DNA from: Hermatobates lingyangjiaoensis
Lineage: Eukaryota > Arthropoda > Insecta > Hemiptera > Hermatobatidae
NCBI GenBank assembly: GCA_026182355.1
Contig: JAPFBL010000371.1
Coordinates: 152,501-216,500, forward strand
Direction of reading: 5' to 3'
DNA: 64,000 nucleotides
Shown here in pieces: positions 54,071 through 64,000 of the stretch (position 1 is the first letter of the stretch; every line of letters starts with the position of its first letter). The position numbers and the translations under genes were made by a program. The notes under the pieces were generated by a model. The model was not told the DNA's origin. It saw only the letters and a program-made list of their open reading frames with translations, and did not search any database.

Positions 54071-55784
54071 TAGTTATATATGTCTATATAGATATAACAA
54101 ATTGTGAGCTAAACAATTATAATGGTAATTTTGCATGAAATTCTCAGTTTTATTGTATTTAGGCTATATATTTACTCTATATTCAGTGCATTGAACAATT
54201 GATGGTTTATATGGGGCACACTTCTCAGTAAGATGATCTATGTGTTGTTGCCTATTTGGTGTGATGTGTACGATTGATTTTTAAATGTTGGATACTATTC
54301 TCAGTTCAAGTTTCAATGAAAGTGTTTAAAATTGAATGTTTGAAACGAATGTCAACGATGTCACCTCTAGAGGAACAAGTATCTTTAAAAAGGTGTCATT
54401 TGACAGCTAGAGAGAGAGAGAAATATGGTGTCATTATTCTTGAGAAGGTTGGCACGTTTTCTTACTAGAACTAGCTGCGTCATGGATGTTATCTAATGGG
54501 GATTAGAGCAGGACACCTGACACAGATGAATGGTATCTTTTATGGCATATCAGTTCCCAAGGCTCCAGAGAAATGTTTATTTATGATCTCAAGTCTATTT
54601 GGCTGTAACGTTCTAAGCAACAAGTTTTTGATAAAATGCTTTAGCAACACATTCATTGGACCAATGACTCCATACACTCCTTCAGTGCTGCTCCAGATGG
54701 TGTCCTTTTATTAAACTCACATCTGTGTAAATTTAATTTATAATATTTCTTCATATTTTATAAACATTTCATATTTATCAAAGCAGAAATTACAATTATG
54801 GCACTGATGTTTATGACATATATGTATAGACAAAAAAATAAAACGCAGTTTAAAAAAAATTAATATCTCACGAACTCCTGTCTTACTTATTTAATCATCA
54901 TAAACAATAAATTTGGAACTTCCTCTTTGGGAGTAAAAAAAAGGCCTGAAATTCCATTGATAATTTTCTGTCAGTTCATCAAAATAACAACGAAACTCAT
55001 AAAAAAAATGGTATTATATTAATTTTTAAACATATTATAATCTAATAGGGTCTCAGACGTTACTCTGATATCTCTGAGCTTAAGGATTAAATATAGGTAA
55101 TTTATAAAAATTATAGAATATAAACAGGAAAGTTTTAATATGATAAGTACCTAAATTGTTTACACTAAGTGAGCAAAAGGAATATTATTCTGTTTACCAG
55201 CTGCAGTGAGTCGTTTATTCTATGCACAAATCCCCTTTTTTAATTATTTTGACAATTCTCTTATTAAAGCAGTGGTATCTCTGATGATGTTTCTCAATAC
55301 AGAGTATCTGAGCTACGAGTAAATATCAAGTGAGAATTCCTTGAATAAAACCATCTTCTAATAACTGCCTTTATACATACTAATAGATTGAAGGGTATAT
55401 AGTTGTTTATATGAAGCTCTATGGATTAATTTACGCATCTATAATTGTTTTAAAATACTAATGATTTATTCATATGCTGAGTGAAATTAAGTTCAAATGA
55501 ATGAGACATTATTAGAGCATAAAGTGTTCAAAAATTAATTTAAAACGTGATCAATATTTTCAAGTTGATTAATGCAAATTTCTTCCCAAAATTTCAGAAT
55601 TTTTTTTTTTTCAAATTACGATTCTGCCATTTTTTTTGACAGTTTATATAAAATCTTTCATTTAATAACTTCCAATGATTTATAACCCTGTAATAAAGTT
55701 CTAATATAAATTAAAAAAAAAACAATTTTTATTTTGTTTTCAAAATACAAAAAATATTATAATTAAGATATTTTGTTCTTTGAT
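54071..55784. other. AT-rich, nothing recognised
   Basis: Two short frames (54274-54468 and 54496-54714) have ordinary composition but no motif. No element was recognised. Confidence 0.4.
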
Positions 55785-55862
55785 GTTTGACTGATGAAGA
55801 CCGCTTTTTTTGATTGAAATAACTTTGTCACGTTTCTAATTTCTTACTTTGGTTTAGAGGGT
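55785..55862 (+). mobile_element. Family-1 relic
   Basis: ACTGATGAAGACCGCTTTTT, GATTGAAAT and TTTCTTACTTTGGTTTAGAG follow the family-1 right arm. Strongly diverged. Confidence 0.45.
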
Positions 55863-56263
55863 GATAATTATCTATAATACTTGTCAATCCCTTTAGGTAA
55901 ATGAAGTTGATTGTAAACAAAATAGTTCTATAACATTTTAAGATTTAAACGATGGAGAGGTTAAGAATTAGGGGTTATAGGCTAAAGTCTGTACCGTAAA
56001 CAGCCATAATCGTTAACATGTTCATAGTACTGGTGACTTGGATGCAACTTATGTATTTGATTTTGATTGAAAGTTAGTTGGATAAAATTTACATCGTTTC
56101 GGTATATACATTCAGAGGTATATAAAACAAAAATATGACATAGATGACGAAATAGAACGGTATATACTGAAAATCTGGTATCTTCAAAATTGGTATAGTA
56201 AGAACTTGATGGATGACAATGCACTCTTTGAAATTTTAGAAATATTGAAAAAATGTCGCAAAA

Positions 56264-56401
56264 ACAATGTGAAAAGTTGAACTAGTGGGTTCTATTCTTT
56301 GTTCATGAGTACCAATGTTTTTGAGTAATCTATTACAACATATGCCTGTTACGCAGAAGATGCGTAGTTGTATATTTAATAATAAAGATGTTAAAAAAAA
56401 A
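56264..56401 (+). mobile_element. Jockey-like LINE 3' UTR, copy 2
   Basis: Matches 26.72-26.85 kb: AACTAGTGGGTTCTATTCTT, CATATGCCTGTTACGCAGAA, AATAAAGATGTT, poly(A). Only the 3' UTR is present. Confidence 0.88.
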
Positions 56402-56499
56402 TTATACTATTCGTGAAAATGTAAACAATAAGAGAAATTTCTAAACAGTGAATTAAACTGAATAATAAACCCAAACAAGTAGAGAATATTTCGTTCAAT

Positions 56500-56760
56500 T
56501 GACTCTTCTCCTAAATTACGTCCCCCTCCCTCCTCCCAGGTTGAAGTAGTTGAAGCACATTCAGACTCCTACGCTGATAATTTGTAGCCAAACAAGCTAC
56601 CAAGAGGGCGCTAGATAATTAGCACAGATAATAGCCATCTTTGAGGGCACAACTAGTTTACGTCTTGGAAATTGATTCCAAAGCAATGTAATTACCAAAC
56701 CTGTATCATTTTCCAGTGCACGTTTGTCTAAGTTTCTCTGTGGTGTGCTTATCGTTTTGC
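56500..56760. other. GC-richer non-repetitive island
   Basis: Mixed sequence with GCGCTAGATAATTAGCAC and GAAATTGATTCC. No coding motif. Candidate conserved non-coding element. Confidence 0.35.
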
Positions 56761-57010
56761 CTGACTGCCTAAATGACTTGCATTAAATCAATAAAGATAA
56801 CTGCTAATAATCACTGTAAAAAAAGATAGGAATGAAAAAAATTCTATAGAACTCTATGATGTATATGCTGCATTGAAGCTAACTGCAGTGTTATCAATCC
56901 TATCTCCTGACTGAAAGATTTGATGATCCTAAAACGAATTTCCTCCCAGTAGGGGAAATTAAAATAGGAATTTAACAAGTGATATAGAAGTGCGTAAATA
57001 TATTTAGATG

Positions 57011-57364
57011 TTATATATATATATATATATATAATTAAAGTTGGCAGCAGATTCTGCGTTGACCAATTTCTTACTGATATTCTCTAGTTTCCTAACTAGT
57101 TTTCGGTAACTCTCGGGTATTTTCCAAAGGAGTTGTGGTAACGACATGAAAGGAAAGAAGTTGAACACTAAACAAGTGTTTAGTGTTCCTTTCATGTCGT
57201 TTCTTTCCTTTCATGTCGTTACCACAACTCCTTTGAAAAATACCCGAGAGTTACCGAAAACTAGTTAGGAAACTACAGAACATCAGTAAGAAATTGGTCA
57301 ACGCAGAAGCTGCTGCCAACTTTAATTATACCTGTTTAAGAGAAGACCTACTGCCTTCATACAC

Positions 57365-57402
<38 letters not shown>
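57011..57402. mobile_element. Inverted pair of PLE N-terminal fragments between (TA)n tracts
   Basis: Minus strand (57031-57180): LLWKIPESYRKLVRKLENIS, KKLVNAESAANFN, then (TA)n. Plus strand (57215-57368): the same region continuing to LREDLLPSYTK before (TA)n. The two meet near 57180 at AACACTAAACAAGTGTTTAG. Confidence 0.85.
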
Positions 57403-57404
<2 letters not shown>

Positions 57405-57465
57405 TCGTCTTTATTTGTGTTTTCTCTTTCCTGTGTGAACTATATATATATATATATATATATAC
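57403..57465. repeat. Short spacer and (TA)n
   Basis: A 36-bp unique piece, then (TA)n at 57440-57465. Confidence 0.85.
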
Positions 57466-57958
57466 ACACAACTAAAAAATGATTGATCGGGATGCGGTCA
57501 GTTTCTTCCACTTTCAATTCAAACTCCCATTGCCGACGTTTCGATTTTATTTAAAATCTTTTTCCAAAGGCCTACAAACAGAGGAAAACAAGAATTTTAA
57601 TACGTACATTTTTTTTAAAACACAAATAAAAGAAGTACACTATGAAAAATTAAATACAATCTTGACTATTAGGATAACTGATGTTCTCTAGTTTTCCTCT
57701 GTTTGTAGGCCTTTGGGTTATCCTAATACTCAAGATTTTATTTAATTTTTCATAGTGTACTTCTTTTATTTGTGTTTTAAAAAAATGTACGTATTAAAAT
57801 TCTTGTTTTCCTCTGTTTGTAGGCCTTTGGAAAAAGATTTTAAATAAAATCGAAACGTCGGCAATGAGAGTTTGAATTGAAAGTGGAAGAAACTGACCGC
57901 ATCCCGATCAATCATTTTTTAGTTGTATATCTGTCACACGGTCGAGAATTTATTAGTG
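57466..57958. mobile_element. Family-11 foldback element, large copy
   Basis: Outer arms TGATCGGGATGCGGTCAG and complement. GTTTTCCTCTGTTTGTAGGC occurs repeatedly (near 57696 and 57806, inverted near 57570), so it holds an internal duplication. The right hairpin has GATTTT/AAAATC then GAAACGTCGGCAATGAGAG. Confidence 0.8.
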
Positions 57959-58260
57959 TTATATATATATATATATATATCAATTAGAAAACTATTCCAC
58001 AAACTAAATGAACTAGATTCATAGAAGGACACGCATAAAAGAAGTCACAGTATTTCACTTATATATTTCGGTTGCCTTGTCATTAGGAAGATAGATGTGA
58101 GTCACTACTTACACTGGTCACGACTGAAGTGAAGCTTTAATGTGCCTCTTTGATAAAAGTTCACTTAAGTCGTCACCTAACTGCAAAGCAACTCACATTT
58201 GTGTTGCTGATGACTAGACAATAGAAATCTAGTAATGATTATCTGCGATTTATTTTATGT
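57959..58260 (-). mobile_element. (TA)n and a further PLE-type arm
   Basis: (TA)n 57959-57980. The minus-strand core is CTAATGA, CAA, GG, CAA, CC, GAAA near 58066-58086. Similar in layout to families 5 and 6. Confidence 0.5.
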
Positions 58261-58800
58261 GCCCTAAAGTTTGTATATATAAAGTAATACAAACAATAAA
58301 GTTTATATATATAATTATTTAGAATTTGTAAGAACTATCCAAACTGTGTAACTCAACTTGAAGGAATTTCTTGTATCTCCGTCATACCTGGTCTTCCTCT
58401 CCTTATTCTACTGAAGACATATTATCTCTAATTAGAGTAAGTAAGTATAATTCTTACTCTGAATTTTGAACACGCGTTTATTCTAGTATTTGTCTGTGTG
58501 TCTACTATATATTTACATTAAAATCATTTAATTAATAAATTTGCCTTACAGTATATTGTCTCAGGTTTTTTACGATATTATCCGCTCTGAAATGCTATTC
58601 TTTTTGTCTTCTCATCAACAGTGTTATCTGGTAATCAGGAATCCAGTTACCTAGATATTCACTGATAAAACTGAAGTTATTAAGAGTTCAGAACGCGTTA
58701 TTAAGATATAAATTTTGTGACAACAGCTTATTTTTTTTCCATATCATCAAAAATGATTTTTTTTTAATCAATGTTTTCTTAAAGGTATAAGAACTTTAAT
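58261..58800. other. Mostly AT-rich; weak family-3 relic
   Basis: 58380-58500 has TACTGAAGACATATTATC..., TAGAGTAAGTAAG and GTGTCTACTATATA, faintly like a family-3 arm. Nothing else. Confidence 0.35.
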
Positions 58801-59230
58801 GCTAGTAATTGAATGTAACTCACCTTTTAAATCTACCCTTTGAAATTATGAGCCTTTTGAACTATTCCTTTGAATGTGTTATCACTTTGAAGTTACCTTA
58901 TTTGAAGATAATAAACCTTATATGTTGTTGAAGATTACAGAACAATAATGCCGATCTTTGAATGTAACTAACCATTTGAAAGTTATCATTTGAAGTTAAG
59001 AATCTTTTGAATGTATTATTACTTTGAAGTTATCTTTTGAAAGTAATAGACCTTACATGCTTGTAGGAAGTTATGAAACATTTATGGTTTTTGAATATAA
59101 CTGATATTTAAAGCTACCTTTCTTTAAAGAATTTGAAAACCATCCTTTGAAATTGGTAGTTGTTTGAAGTATTTCTTTGAAGGCAGTATAACATTGAAGG
59201 TTATAGACCTCAGTTGGTTGTACGTGGTTA
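58800..59230. repeat. Degenerate TTTGAA-rich tandem array
   Basis: ACTTTGAAGTTA.CTTTTTGAA, AATAGACCTTA.ATG and related blocks recur about every 130-165 bp (58889, 59020, 59170), built from short TTTGAANTTA-like modules. Confidence 0.6.
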
Positions 59231-59499
59231 TACTCCCGGGACTTTTAATACATACTGTGCTTATTGATATATTCAGATATATGCCTATTGATTATGTTAT
59301 TGGTACATTGTATATGTGTAGCGTTTTTTTTAAAATTGTGTTGGTAGAACTCGTTTAATTAATGTACTGTGATTGCCTACATATGGACACATTTCATTCG
59401 GGAATGAGCATATTAAATATTGTAAGCTATTTTGAAGGGGGTTAAAGCAATTTGGTAAGATGAAGTAGTAATGGGGAATTTAGCGCAAGTTGTTTGCGT

Positions 59500-60000
59500 T
59501 TATTCGCTACATCTGGTGCGAGAGAAGGGATACCAGCGGTGTCAGAATGCATAAAGTGTTGTCGGATATTGTAGGGGAAGAGTGAAGCAGACCTCTCCCC
59601 AGGGAATCTCTAATATGCTTCATAAATTGACCGTCAGATGCGAGTCGACCTAGATTAAATAAAAAATTCAAAATATTGTCTAGCCCTGGCAAAGCACGAC
59701 AGGGGGCCCCCCCAGCATTAAGCGAGCACTGGTCGTCAATGACCCAACCTCCCCCACTTCCTAATGACGACTTAACCCCTTTATCCTGTCGTTTTTCATT
59801 GCACCCTACCTCCACCCATACCCACAAGGAAATAAACACGTCACTTCGCACTCTTCCAAATTGAAAACTTTGCCCTTTCCTGGGAAGGGCTAATAGCGAG
59901 TGCCAAGCCTCAGCTGCGCCTCTGTTAAATTGTTTTCTCAAAGCCCTCGGCACACTCTCAATCCCCTATTCTAGTTCACACAGTCCACTTACTTATAACC
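59500..60000. other. GC-richer non-repetitive island
   Basis: The longest mixed-composition island. A 148-codon minus-strand frame (59507-59953) starts MPRALRKQFNRGAAEAWHS. It lacks a recognised domain, and a second overlapping frame exists on the plus strand. It could be a lineage-specific exon or a conserved non-coding element; undecided. Confidence 0.35.
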
Positions 60001-60251
60001 TAACTCAATCTTCCGTCATCGTCCTTTATTTCAAAATTTATCTTTATTTTAAACAAATAAACATGCTGACAAGGTTATAATTCTACGAAAAAACTAATAA
60101 CACATTTTTTATACTGATCTGCAGAATACAATTTATAAATAAAATAATATAATCTAACTTAAAGGATGGTAAAATGATAATTATTTTGGTAGAAGTACTG
60201 TAGCATATTGCTTAATTGGATTCAACCAAAATAAATTTAATAAATTTATAA

Positions 60252-60640
60252 TTGTAGGGTAAAAAGTTAATGAATTGGTCTCCACATATAAAAATTTAAT
60301 GGTATAAACAACACGTTTCGAACACGTAATGTTCTTCCTGAGGCATTAACTGAAAAATACAATGACATCAGAGAGTTATCTATAGTATACAGTAAATATA
60401 GTAGAAAATAAAAATAAAATAAAATAAGGAAGAGAATACATACGAGCCGAAGGGTGAGTGTCGGTGGTACAACCGACTGGGAATAGGATGGACGTGGGTA
60501 GGGTATGGGTATAGGGTACGGTACATCATGTACATCTACATGTACGCAACGTGTTCAAAACGCCTTGTTTACGCCATTAAATTGTTATATGTGGAAACAA
60601 TTTCATTAACGTTTTACCCTACAATGAGTAAATACCACAT
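60252..60640. mobile_element. Family-4 element with internal sequence
   Basis: Left arm 60252-60350 (AGGGTAAAAAGTTAATGAAT, minus-strand GTTCTTCCTGAGG side) and right end 60550-60625 match the 50.5-kb arms. It ends with CAATGAGTAAATACCACATA. The interior (60350-60540) is unique, so this is closer to a full element than the 50.5-kb foldback. Confidence 0.82.
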
Positions 60641-60954
60641 AATAAGTGATTGAACTATGTTAGAATTAAATTTATAATACATTTAATAAATATAATCCTA
60701 ATATATACCAGAATTAAACATTTAATAACATAGTTTTTTTTTGCACACGTTTGCTGTTTGTTTATTGCTGTATGCTCTCTCTAGAACGTGCTACAGAAAT
60801 ATATTTGAAAAAAAAATATACTTCTACTTAACTCGACTACTTAATATATATATATATATATATGGATTAATTTACCACAATGAAAAACAATTTTTTGAAA
60901 CAATGCTCTAAGGCCTTTCGTTAACACATATATATTATTCATATATATATATAT

Positions 60955-61170
60955 AAAAGATTTCACATAAACACGTGAAATAACAATCAATGATCAAACC
61001 ACAATAAGAAATGGGAAAACAAGACTAAGATCTTTCAACCGTAACAAGCGGTCTTCGTCAGAGTTAGGTTTTTGACTCTGACGAAGACCGCTTGTTACGG
61101 TTGAAAGATCTTAGTCTTGTTTTCCCATTTCTTATTGTGGTTTGATCATATATATATATATATATATATG
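60955..61170. mobile_element. Family-1 foldback element and (TA)n
   Basis: Arms fold around CAGAGTTAGGTTTTTGACTC (a short centre). Complete left outer arm. (TA)n on both sides. Confidence 0.92.
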
Positions 61171-61695
61171 AAAAGTGGTTTTTAATCTAAAAGTACAATT
61201 TTAAAGAAGAAGCATAATTGTTTTTAAAAATTAGAGTCTTATGAAGAAGGAAACCGTTTTGAATATTTAGTATTCGCTCTCTCTCAGGTTCATCATCGGG
61301 AAAGTTGTTTTGTCCGGCCTAGTCTGACAGTTACTTCTTATCTTACACATTTTTAATGAATGAATTCAACCTGAAGAAGTCCATTATGTGCATAAAAGAT
61401 GCTTTTGGGAGAAATTATTTTTGTATTTTTTTTTTTCATTTCGTAAACTTTTTTTGTCAGCTTCTATCTTCTTCTGTGCAAGGAAGTTAGATATAAATAC
61501 CACGTATTTATAAGTTTAGGATGAATTTCATTTTCTTAAATACATAATCAAAAAGTCGTTACAAAATAATAGATTTATTATTTAGCACTTATAATTCGAA
61601 ACATTGAATACAATTTAAAGTACTGTCTCAAGAGAAAACACGCGTTGGACAAAGATTGACCACTTGTGGTTACTTCATAATGAACACTATAAATA
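61171..61695. other. AT-rich, nothing recognised
   Basis: Only faint PLE-like GGTTCATCATCGGGAA near 61280 (minus strand). No gene. Confidence 0.4.
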
Positions 61696-61928
61696 TTGGG
61701 AATCCTAAATTTTGTCTAACTTAAGTATATTTAGAGAAGGCATCTTTAACAGTTACTTGACATAATACAGGCTCAGGACTGATAGCTTAACGTCTTTACA
61801 GAGAGACGACGTGCTCAGTATGGTACCTCTCGCGTGAAGAAATAGAGGGTAAGTGTGATAATCGAACCCATCATCTACTAGTGCAGAGGCAAGCACGCAA
61901 GCCACTGGCCACACTGGCTGTCCACCAT
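61696..61928 (-). mobile_element. tRNA-derived SINE, minus strand, diverged
   Basis: Minus strand: GTGGCCAGTGGCTTGCGTGC head, B-box-like GGTTCGATTATC, then the GAGCACGTCGTCTC body. Tail truncated. Confidence 0.75.
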
Positions 61929-62992
61929 ATAAAGTTACTAAATATTGTATTTTTTTTTTCAAAAAAAAAATTAGTGTAAGACCATTGAATATTTATAAAT
62001 ACACTGGTATTATAGGCCAGTTTCAGTGTCTAGGATATAAAATTTGGTTATGTTGTATAAAAATAGCATTTGACAATTTTTAACAATTAAATATTTAGTT
62101 TAATTATTTAAAAGAAATAATTAACTAATAATGAAGAATATGTTTAATGTTTATCATGTTCATTCAGATCATATAGCAGAGGTAGATATCACAAAAATCC
62201 TGATTCAATTATAGATATATGAAAATCTAATTGCATGCTGTGTAATTGCCATTTTCAAAACCTGTATGATTTCTATAATTATGAGACTATGATCGATTTT
62301 AATGCTCATGGAAAGTATGTTTTTATGAAGGCTGATCACTATTGTTCTTTTCTCATTTTGTTCATTGGGTAGCACTGTTCCTCAAAAAGGAATAGAGCCA
62401 TTCAGTAGACACACAAGTCTTTATCTCTGGGTTTTATTAAGTTTTTCCTTTTTCTATAGCCTCTATATTAAATATAGTGGTCTGAAAGTATTGCGGTCAA
62501 AATTTCGATATCGTGTTTTTCAACGGAAATACATGCTTTGATGTCACCTATGTCCAATAAAATCTATTTCACAAATAGGTCTATCTCTTTGTGTGTGAAC
62601 AGGATATATCAAAAGCTGTAAACGTTAGATGTATCAAATGTAAAAGTATGTTCTGCAAGTTCTACACCAATATTGTACTTTTTTTAGATGGAACTTTATC
62701 CAAAACAAATGGCCTCTTTCCAATTTAGTAGACCTGTGATACAGTTCTGATTAAAATAATCATAATTTATTTGTTTAAACCATAAAAATATTTCATTACG
62801 AGGGCTATATCCTCTTCTAAGAGGGTTGACAGCTAGCGGATAGTTTTTTACTTTTTCTTACTGTACTCGTTTGTTTCCCCAAACATCCCTTTCTGGACAT
62901 TCGTCCTTTCCTGCACTTTCACCATTTTAAAATACCACTCTTCCCTCCCACTCTTCTCAACTCCTCACCAGATGTTTTCTGCATCTAGTGTT
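61929..62992. other. AT-rich, nothing recognised
   Basis: No gene or element was recognised. Confidence 0.5.
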
Positions 62993-63089
62993 CCAGTTGG
63001 GTTTTTGACTCTGACAAAGACCGTTTGTTACAGTTGAAAGATCTTAGTCTTGTTTTCACATTTCTTATTTTGGTTTGATCATTGATTAT
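62993..63089 (+). mobile_element. Family-1 element, single right arm
   Basis: CCAGTTGGGTTTTTGACTCT to TTTGGTTTGATCATTGATT, with ACAAAGACCG and TTACAGTTGAAAG changes. This copy is not bordered by (TA)n. Confidence 0.85.
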
Positions 63090-63570
63090 TTGTTTAAAAT
63101 TTCTTTACTGCTGACTTCAAATTTCCTTAGTTTGGCTTCAAATTATCAAATAAAAGAAATCAGCAACAAAATACAAATAAAAATATAGAAAAAAAGGTAA
63201 TAATTCAATGTTTGTAATAACATTAGGAGAAAATATTATATATAAACGTTTTTGCAAAAAATTTTTTTAGTAGTAATGAATGCGTTATGAGTATTTAGTT
63301 TTCTCCTTCAGGTTACATTGATAGTTAAAGGTACTAAGGAGTAACAACTGAGTTCTGTAGATAGAACAAAATAACTGCATAAGAATTGAGTAATACTTTT
63401 AATACTACTTTTAATATCTGTAAGTATAATATTTTACGAAAATAAGGAATTTGAAGAAACAATCTCTGAACTGTTGTTATATAAATAAATATTTGTTTGA
63501 AAAAATTTAAATATAATTCATACGTTATAAAAATATAATAAAATCGCAAGACACATGAATCAACCACTAC
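63090..63570. other. AT-rich, nothing recognised
   Basis: No gene or element was recognised. Confidence 0.5.
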
Positions 63571-63576
63571 AAGAGC

Positions 63577-64000
63577 GAGGTTAGCTCAGTGGTTAACGTA
63601 CCCGCTTTGGGCTGATAGTCCGGGGTTCCAACCCAACTGGCCCTCGATTTATTCACGCGGGAGGTGAATAAATTTGGGTACGTCGTCCCTCGAAAAGGAC
63701 ATTAAGCTGTCGGTTTAGGTACTTGTACCGAACAAGTACACATGTATTAACCATGTACGATGTCAGGTACTTGTTAAAGATTCCTACTGGAAATGCACTT
63801 AATTTATGCAAAATTTAGCACTTCCAATGTAGAATCTGTTGAATCACTGGTCAAACAAAAAGCCGGTAAACGGTTGACGTTATCACCCGCTAGAGGATCG
63901 GTTTAAACAATAAGAAAAAAAACAGAAGAAAAACATATCTATTAATACGAGTAAAATTATGCTTAAAACAAACAGAAACTGATACAAAATAGAAATCATT
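63577..64000 (+). mobile_element. tRNA-derived SINE, second tail type, cut by window end
   Basis: A box TTAGCTCAGTGG (63581-63592) and B box GGTTCCAACCC (63624-63634). The body has a 35-bp-scale insertion around GGTACTTGTACCGAACAAG. The tail matches the 45.1-kb copy (GAATCTGTTGAATCACTGGT). The shared sequence reaches the window end. Confidence 0.9.

Noticed and set aside
6755..57482. Many proteins ending in long Ile-Tyr repeats
   Set aside because: The Ile-Tyr part is (TA)n. Only the preceding PLE N-terminal fragments are meaningful, and they are listed.

Overview
The window is AT-rich nuclear DNA of an arthropod, probably a crustacean or other pancrustacean. Four things point there. (1) A nuclear copy of mitochondrial DNA at about 27.8-28.36 kb reads as nad6 only with the invertebrate mitochondrial code (AGG and AGA as Ser, TGA as Trp, ATA as Met) and keeps the ancestral pancrustacean order trnT - trnP (opposite strand) - nad6. 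(2) LINE and SINE copies end in (TAACC)n, the complement of the arthropod TTAGG repeat. (3) LINE fragments look like the arthropod I/R1 and Jockey groups. (4) Penelope-like elements (PLEs) and (TA)n microsatellites are very abundant. No convincing host protein-coding gene was found, so the window looks like intergenic or intronic DNA. Species and chromosome position cannot be told.

The dominant content is PLE-derived. PLE_A (1.43-2.97 kb), PLE_B (6.86-8.09 kb, minus), PLE_C (11.04-13.33 kb) and PLE_D (30.2-31.2 kb) encode reverse transcriptase (RT) and/or GIY-YIG endonuclease (EN). PLE_C has the best reading frame: RT motifs A-E, then a complete EN. All are 5'-truncated and rearranged, several as inverted repeats. 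Downstream of the EN each carries a 3' UTR, a short hairpin (CTGANGA, one base, stem-loop, GAAA), and then a fragment coding the N-terminus of the next PLE unit, which breaks off in a (TA)n tract.

About a dozen short families, many of them foldbacks, carry the same hairpin, sit between (TA)n tracts and have no coding capacity. Family 1 alone has about 14 copies. They are joined through (TA)n into chains at 34.1-35.5, 47.8-48.5, 50.9-51.6, 53.6-54.1 and 57.0-58.3 kb. The likely reading is non-autonomous partners of PLEs whose insertion favours (TA)n.

Other layers are: tRNA-derived SINEs with two kinds of tail (23.98, 28.45, 44.13, 45.1, 61.7 and 63.58 kb); 3' ends of an I/R1-like LINE (15.0 and 36.4 kb), whose tail is shared with one SINE type; Jockey-like LINE 3' ends (26.3 and 56.3 kb); a minus-strand poly(A) retroposon with target-site duplication (19.5 kb); a possible hAT remnant (43.6 kb); a diverged tandem duplication with protein-like similarity between its units (28.9-29.85 kb); several degenerate tandem arrays; and GC-richer single-copy-looking islands that may be conserved non-coding elements. 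The rest is AT-rich sequence in which nothing was recognised.
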